From assembly GCA_965226185.1 (NCBI GenBank), contig CBDDCT010000006.1, positions 186,001-250,000 of the forward strand: 64,000 nt of DNA, in the 5' to 3' direction. Position 1 is the first letter of the stretch. The number at the start of each line of letters is the position of its first letter. Made by a program: the position numbers and the translations under genes. This document shows, piece by piece, positions 59,574-64,000 of the stretch. The stretch comes from CBDCYS01 sp965226185. GTDB taxonomy: Bacteria > Acidobacteriota > Terriglobia > Bryobacterales > UBA6623. The notes beneath the pieces are model-generated. The model was not told the origin of the DNA. It ran no database searches and was given only the letters and a program-made list of their open reading frames with translations.

Positions 59574-60602
59574 GGGATTCAAGATGACCTTGGTCAGGTT
59601 GGGCTCCTTGGCGTAAAGGCGGTCGAACATCTCCGCTCCGCGGTCGAGCGGAACAGCGGCGCTGATGATGGGGTTCACGCGAATCTTGCCTCGTCCCATG
59701 AGCTCCAGGCAGGCTGGGTAGTCATTCGAGGAGGCGCATGATCCAAGGACGCTCACTTCCCTAGTCACTACTGACTGCAATGGAAACTTTACTTCAGGAG
59801 TGATGTTTCCGATCAGCGTGACGACGCCCCCCTTACGGACGCAGCCGACCGCCATTCCTACGGTGGCATCGGCTCCGACAGCTTCTACGGTAATGTCGGA
59901 GCCGAGGCCGTTCGTCATTTCGGTGACGGCGGCGGGGATGTCCTGCTGGCGAGAGTTGAGCGTGTCGTCGGCTCCGAGTTCTCGGGCAAGACGAAGGCGG
60001 CCGTCTTCCAGATCGACAGCAATGATACGTCCGCAGCCGGCGGTCCGGAGGGCTTGAACGGTCAGCAGCCCGATCATGCCGGCGCCGATCACGACGGCGG
60101 TGTCGGCGAGCTGGACCGGGGTGCGGTTGACCGCATGGACCGCAACAGAGACGGGCTCGACTAGCGCTGCTTCGTCGAACGGCAAGTTGTCCGGGATCTT
60201 GTAGACGATGTGCTCGGGGACGGCGACGAACTCGGCAAAGGCGCCATGCTGGCGGTAGTCTTCGCACGATACGCCCAACACGCGGCGCTCATCGCACAAG
60301 TTCGGCTCGCCACGACGGCAAAAGCGGCAATGTCCACACGAAATCATGGAGTCGAAGGTGACGCGCTCGCCCGGCTTCCAGCGCGTGACCGCGGCTCCCG
60401 TGCTATCAATGACGCCCGATGCCTCGTGGCCCATGATGACCGGGGGAATGCGACGCCCGGAGCTGCCGTCGAACCCATGCACGTCGCTGCCGCAAATCCC
60501 GCAAGACTTGACACGAATGAGAACCTCGCTGGCAGCCAGTTCGGGAACTGGGGAATCGGTGATCTTGAGTTTTTTGTAATCCTCGAGGACTAGTGCTTTC
60601 AT
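59571..60602 (-). CDS. Zinc-binding medium-chain alcohol dehydrogenase
   Basis: NAD(P)-dependent polyol/sorbitol-type dehydrogenase, 343 aa from ATG 60602 (the longer frame to 60731 is rejected). Catalytic zinc ligands: C37 in SCGICGSD, H59/E60 in GHEAS. Structural zinc: C89, C92, C95, C103. The Rossmann motif is VIGAGMIGLL. Closest family types are sorbitol and galactitol-phosphate dehydrogenases. The stop codon lies in the end of MITE-2 copy 3, so the last residues (NLTKVILNP) could be altered by the insertion, although the protein looks complete. Confidence 0.88.
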   Translation of the reverse strand: MKALVLEDYKKLKITDSPVPELAASEVLIRVKSCGICGSDVHGFDGSSGRRIPPVIMGHEASGVIDSTGAAVTRWKPGERVTFDSMISCGHCRFCRRGEPNLCDERRVLGVSCEDYRQHGAFAEFVAVPEHIVYKIPDNLPFDEAALVEPVSVAVHAVNRTPVQLADTAVVIGAGMIGLLTVQALRTAGCGRIIAVDLEDGRLRLARELGADDTLNSRQQDIPAAVTEMTNGLGSDITVEAVGADATVGMAVGCVRKGGVVTLIGNITPEVKFPLQSVVTREVSVLGSCASSNDYPACLELMGRGKIRVNPIISAAVPLDRGAEMFDRLYAKEPNLTKVILNP

Positions 60603-60908
60603 TGTTTCGGTTTGCCTTTGGTCACTATAGCTTGGTTGGCAGGGCGGTTGTTTCGTGGAAGCTTCAAGCAGGAATACTTTGGAATGGGCCCGCGAGACGG
60701 CTAACCCCCTGGGGCATCCGATGGCAGGCATCTATTGATGCCCGCAGAACATAGTGTTGTTGCTGGACACAGCGAATGCCTTGCCGGAGCGGGCGCAGCA
60801 CGCTGCGCCCCTACACTGCATTTCGTGAACATCAATAAAACGGCAAATATCCCTGGGCGGGTAACGTTCTAACATGAAAGTAGGAAGAAGATCCTGACGA
60901 ATCAGACC
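60603..60908. other. Intergenic region with a hairpin repeat
   Basis: No gene. A perfect hairpin GGGCGCAGC-AC-GCTGCGCCC lies at 60791-60810. TGGCAGGCATC at 60722 resembles the 16461 repeats. The promoter of the next gene is probably within the last 100 bp. Confidence 0.45.
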
Positions 60909-61814
60909 ATGGGCCAAACTCTGCTTGAAGCCATACGTGAACGAGTTCTCCTCGGCGACGGAGCCATGGGCACGCAGTTACAGTGCGCGGGGCTGGAGCC
61001 GGGAGGATGTGGCGAGGCGTGGAACATCGACCACGCGGAGCGGCTGCTCGAGATCCAGAAGGCGTACGTGGACGCCGGCTCGGACTGCCTGCTCACCAAC
61101 ACGTTCGGCGGCTGCCGCATCATGCTCGAGCGGCACGACCGCGGCGACAAGGTCAGGGCGATCAATCAGGCAGGCGTCGAGCTGGCGCGCCAGGCCTTCG
61201 GCGAGCGGCACGGCTTCGTCTTGGGTGACATCGGACCCTTTGGCGGCCTCATGGAGCCCCACGGCGACATCCCGGAGCAGCGTGTCCGCGACGCCTTCAC
61301 CGAACAGGCCGAGGCCCTCGTCTCGGCCGGCGTGGACGCAATCATCGTCGAAACCCAGACCGCTTTGGAAGAACTCGGCATCGGCATCGAGGCGGCCAAG
61401 AAAGCAGGGGCGTCCTGTGTCATCGGATCGATGGCGTACGACGTGACGCGCGACGGATCGAAGCTCCGAACCATGATGGGAATTAGCCCCGAGCAGGGGG
61501 CCGCGTTCATGCGCGACGCGGGCGTTGACATCGTCGCGCTCAACTGTGGAACCAGAGTGGATGTCGGCTGGGCCGCGCGGGCGGTGAAACTATACCATGA
61601 GGTCTGTGGTCTCCCCACGATGGCCCAGCCCAATGCCGGCCAGCCCGTGCTGGAGCACATGAAGGTCGTCTACAAGCAGACAGCCGAGGACATGGTGGCG
61701 GAGCTTCCCGCCCTTCTCGAAACGGGTGTCAACATTGTCGGCGGCTGCTGCGGCAGCACCCCGGACCACATCCGGCTGTTCCGAAAAACCATCGACGAGC
61801 ACCCCAACACCTAA
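60909..61814 (+). CDS. Homocysteine S-methyltransferase family protein
   Basis: Zinc-dependent thiol methyltransferase domain, 301 aa. N-terminal GDGAMGTQLQ and the three zinc cysteines C213 (LNCGTRVD), C280 and C281 (GGCCGSTP) are typical of MetH/BHMT homocysteine-binding domains. It contains only this domain, without folate or cobalamin modules, so the methyl donor could be betaine, S-methylmethionine or a corrinoid protein. It stands alone on the + strand. Confidence 0.88.
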   Translation: MGQTLLEAIRERVLLGDGAMGTQLQCAGLEPGGCGEAWNIDHAERLLEIQKAYVDAGSDCLLTNTFGGCRIMLERHDRGDKVRAINQAGVELARQAFGERHGFVLGDIGPFGGLMEPHGDIPEQRVRDAFTEQAEALVSAGVDAIIVETQTALEELGIGIEAAKKAGASCVIGSMAYDVTRDGSKLRTMMGISPEQGAAFMRDAGVDIVALNCGTRVDVGWAARAVKLYHEVCGLPTMAQPNAGQPVLEHMKVVYKQTAEDMVAELPALLETGVNIVGGCCGSTPDHIRLFRKTIDEHPNT

Positions 61815-62004
61815 ATTCTTGAGTCCCGACGGCCCGTCGTTAGCCGACGCTTGCGGACCTGAGGAAACGATAGGTCTAAAGTTCTGATGGGTGAGAAAAG
61901 GAAGTTACCGCACCGTTCCAAGGGGATGTGAACCCCTCGGCCCGCGTGCATTCCTTTCGGCGGCCCGTCAGGTGCAGCCTCAGGTTAGACGGTGTACGGT
62001 CCGG

Positions 62005-62433
62005 TTAGCCCGGCAGAACCCCCAACTGCTGCATGAACGCCAGCATATCGAAGTAGTGCCGACTCGCCTTTACCTTGCCGCCTTCAAAGTCCAGCACCCA
62101 ACCGGCACGAGTTGTCTGCTGCTTTCCTGTGGCGGGGACCGTACCGCTGGGACCCTGCAGCGGCCCCGTATGCGTCCCTTTCCAGGTCACTTCAAGAGTC
62201 ACGGTACTACCCGTGGAAACGGCGTTGGTCACCGTACCCTTGACGTCCGGCATAGCCTCTTTCCAACCCTTCAGCGCTTGAACGATGGCGTCGAGGCCCT
62301 CTAAGCGCCGCGAAGTGCCTACTTCGTCGTAAAGACAGTCTGAAGTGAAGAGTTCCTGGTACTTGCCCCAATCATTGTCGTTGAAGGCACTCACCGCATC
62401 GCGCGCTGCCTGGGTGAAGTCGTTGTCTGCCAT
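62005..62433 (-). CDS. SnoaL-like / NTF2-fold protein
   Basis: Small alpha+beta-barrel protein, 142 aa, without an identified reaction. SnoaL-type features: FNDNDWGKYQELFTSDCLY, then DAIVQALKGWKEAMPDVKGT and WVLDFEGGKVKASRHYFDM. A GGAGGTAACAC ribosome site precedes ATG 62433. Members include polyketide cyclases and ester cyclases, but many are of unknown function. The region 61815-62004 holds nothing recognisable. Confidence 0.78.
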   Translation of the reverse strand: MADNDFTQAARDAVSAFNDNDWGKYQELFTSDCLYDEVGTSRRLEGLDAIVQALKGWKEAMPDVKGTVTNAVSTGSTVTLEVTWKGTHTGPLQGPSGTVPATGKQQTTRAGWVLDFEGGKVKASRHYFDMLAFMQQLGVLPG

Positions 62434-62472
62434 GTGTTACCTCCTAGAGTGAAGATAGATTAGACCATAGTA

Positions 62473-62560
62473 TCCGAATTATGCACAGATTCGCATAGCC
62501 ATCCCCGGTGAGGTTGTCTCGTAGCGGCAGTCACGTGAACGGGGCGTAGCGGCAGTCACG
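62473..62560. mobile_element. IS-1 end remnant
   Basis: CCGAATTATGCACAGATTCG, then CATAGCCATCCCCGGTGAGG and GTAGCGGCAGTCACGTG match the left end of IS-1 copies A and C with scattered changes. No transposase is left. It lies between the SnoaL-like and uracil-DNA glycosylase genes. Confidence 0.65.
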
Positions 62561-62674
62561 CCCCTGATCCGCAATGAATCCGCCGACGTCAGCGCCACAC
62601 CGCGCAGTCACGACCGGCCCGCACATCATAAAACGGCCAACAAGCTGACTGTTCCACGAACCAGCTAACGCCGG

Positions 62675-63562
62675 TTAGTCGTAAACGTAGTGCAGCGCCG
62701 CACGCAAGTCCAGCCAGGCCTCGCGCTTCTTATCCTGGGCGTAGGGCCTCAGCAGAAACGACGGATGGTAGGTCGGCATTACCGGAATCCCATGCCACTC
62801 ATGCCACTTGCCGCGAATCTTGGTGATTCCCTGGGTTGGTTTCAGCAGGTACTTGGCGGCCGTTCCTCCGAGCACGCAGATCGCCTTCGGACGGATCGCC
62901 TCCAACTGGCGCTCGAGAAACTGGCCGCAGGTTTTCATCTCGTCCGGCTCCGGGTTGCGGTTGCCCGGCGGGCGGCATTTGACGACATTGCAAATGTAGA
63001 CGTGATCCCGCGAAATCGGAATTCCCTCGCGCTGCGCGGTGTTATTTATCATCTGCGTTAGCAACTGCCCTGCCCGGCCGACAAACGGCAACCCCTGGGC
63101 ATCTTCGTCGGCGCCCGGACCCTCTCCAACGAAGACAAGCTTCGCGCCCGGCTGGCCGCTGCCGAAAACGATCTTGCTTCGTCCCTCGTGAAGGCCGCAA
63201 CGCGTGCATTCGCCGATATCGCCTTGAATCTCCTGGAGAACTTTCAGAGGGTCAGCGGTTTGAGCGCCGGAGAGCAGCTCAGTTGATCCGGTTACCGTCG
63301 GCTTATCTGGCATGGGAGGTGTGGGCGCCGCCGCCGTCGGCTTGCGCCCGGGTTCCGGCCGACTCGAAACGCCAATCGCCCCAGGCGCGTGCCGGCTCGG
63401 GGCTGCGCGCACCGGCCGAGCGGAACCTGTCGGCTGAGTTTTCCTTGCAAGCCTGTCCCGGGCGGACTTTGGGAGATAAACCTCTTCGATCCCTAGGTCA
63501 CGGAAAAAGCGCAGGTATTCGTGGAGATGGTCCGGCATGTTCTCATACGAGCCGAGCCCCAT
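62675..63562 (-). CDS. Uracil-DNA glycosylase, family 4-like
   Basis: Removes uracil from DNA, 295 aa. The first ~115 residues form an unusual Pro/Ala/Arg-rich tail, then the catalytic domain with iron-sulfur cysteines (CTRCGLH; KCRPPGNRNP; EMKTC). Family 4 motifs: GEGPGADEDAQGLPFVGRAG and the end motif HPSFLLR. ATG 63538 is an alternative start. Thermophile family-4 enzymes are about 200 aa, so the N-terminal extension is notable. Confidence 0.88.
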   Translation of the reverse strand: MGLGSYENMPDHLHEYLRFFRDLGIEEVYLPKSARDRLARKTQPTGSARPVRAAPSRHAPGAIGVSSRPEPGRKPTAAAPTPPMPDKPTVTGSTELLSGAQTADPLKVLQEIQGDIGECTRCGLHEGRSKIVFGSGQPGAKLVFVGEGPGADEDAQGLPFVGRAGQLLTQMINNTAQREGIPISRDHVYICNVVKCRPPGNRNPEPDEMKTCGQFLERQLEAIRPKAICVLGGTAAKYLLKPTQGITKIRGKWHEWHGIPVMPTYHPSFLLRPYAQDKKREAWLDLRAALHYVYD

Positions 63563-63710
63563 GAATCTACCACGTTGAGGGGCGTAGTGGAAGTTGAGGC
63601 AGAATTGGTCTTTCGCAACACGCGTATCCAGATCTATTGAGTCCGCGAATACGAGCCTCGCGGCACGGGCTGCATCACGAGGTGATGGCGCGCCGTTCTG
63701 ACCGTTGGTT

Positions 63711-64000
63711 CTAGGCCGCGAGTCTGCGGTGGTACTTCAAAATACAACGGTTCATAATCACACCGATCCCGGCGGCTTCCGCATGGGCGGCGGCTTCGGC
63801 ATCGACGACGCCTTCTTGCATCCATATCCATCGAACCCCGAGCTTGATCGCGGAGTCGACCACTTCTCCCACAAACTCCGATCGCCGAAAGATGTTGACG
63901 ACGTCGATCTTTTCAGGCACGTCTTCCAGGCGCTCGTAGGCCGCCTCGCCGAGGGATTCGCTGATGTTCGGGTTGACGGGGATGATGCGGTAGCCCTGGC
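63711..64000 (-). CDS. CoA-binding domain protein (partial)
   Basis: C-terminal part of a small Rossmann-fold CoA-binding protein (COG1832-type), cut by the window end. In frame from 63711 to 64000: GYRIIPVNPN, SLGEAAYERLEDVPEKID, VVNIFRRSEFVGEVVD and GVRWIWMQEGVVDAEAAAHA. The motif VNIFRR...W.Q.G is characteristic. A GTG at 63920 is not the real start. About 20-40 N-terminal residues lie outside. Confidence 0.85.
   Translation of the reverse strand, partial: QGYRIIPVNPNISESLGEAAYERLEDVPEKIDVVNIFRRSEFVGEVVDSAIKLGVRWIWMQEGVVDAEAAAHAEAAGIGVIMNRCILKYHRRLAA

Noticed and set aside
1..64000. tRNA or rRNA genes, CRISPR arrays, plasmid or phage origins
   Set aside because: I searched by eye for tRNA T-loop and anticodon patterns, spaced direct repeats and replication-origin repeats and saw none. 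A covariance-model search would be decisive.

Overview
The window reads as a chromosomal segment of an acidobacterium, most likely of the Bryobacterales/Solibacter group. The main evidence is a large surface protein (6575-8368) that appears to end in the Solibacter-type C-terminal domain (TIGR03437 as I recognise it). GC-rich codon use, two PQQ-dependent dehydrogenases and abundant short hairpin repeats fit. The assignment rests on recognition, not on a database search.

Layout. 1-14,229: a PQQ/haem dehydrogenase cut by the window edge, an M20 peptidase, MazEF- and VapBC-type toxin-antitoxin pairs, a DegP-type protease, WecB, a trmFO-xerC pair, an HU protein and TatA. 14,300-25,700: a redox protein whose frame is interrupted by one in-frame TGA exactly where the first cysteine of a thioredoxin CxxC motif is expected (probable selenoprotein, 15,001-16,437), an MFS transporter, an orphan BrnA, a DUF1326 protein, an unknown gene split by an in-frame TAG, a MazE/Doc pair, a second PQQ dehydrogenase and fabG-fabD. 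25,700-30,250: a leucine-rich-repeat Roc GTPase broken by an IS1380-family insertion. 30,900-38,000: an Asp/Glu-racemase-like protein, a lipoprotein metallopeptidase, a tiny His-rich membrane protein, modABC, an FtsX-type permease and a secreted glycine-zipper protein. 38,100-43,000: an Anbu proteasome-like cluster (circularly permuted ATP-grasp, alpha-E, Anbu, transglutaminase) whose alpha-E gene is truncated by a mobile element. 43,250-53,700: an insertion-sequence island with nested elements and gene fragments. 53,700-64,000: an M20D amidohydrolase, a TlpA-like protein, rpsT, tig-clpP, a zinc dehydrogenase, a homocysteine methyltransferase, a SnoaL-like protein, a family-4 uracil-DNA glycosylase and a CoA-binding protein cut by the window end.

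Mobile DNA dominates the accessory parts. IS-1 (1801 bp, IS1380 family) has three full copies encoding identical transposases. Three 530-536 bp non-autonomous derivatives (mIS-1) each have perfect 5-bp target duplications. IS-2 (1666 bp, also IS1380 family) sits in a TPR-gene fragment and left a remnant at 18.7 kb. A 183-195 bp family with inverted ends (MITE-2) has three copies and one relic, and a 256-bp element (MITE-3) carries a three-hairpin repeat. Ends of these elements supply the stop codons of several neighbouring genes.

The observations I rate highest are the probable selenocysteine codon with a hairpin just downstream of it, the damaged Anbu cluster, and the transposons providing stop codons.
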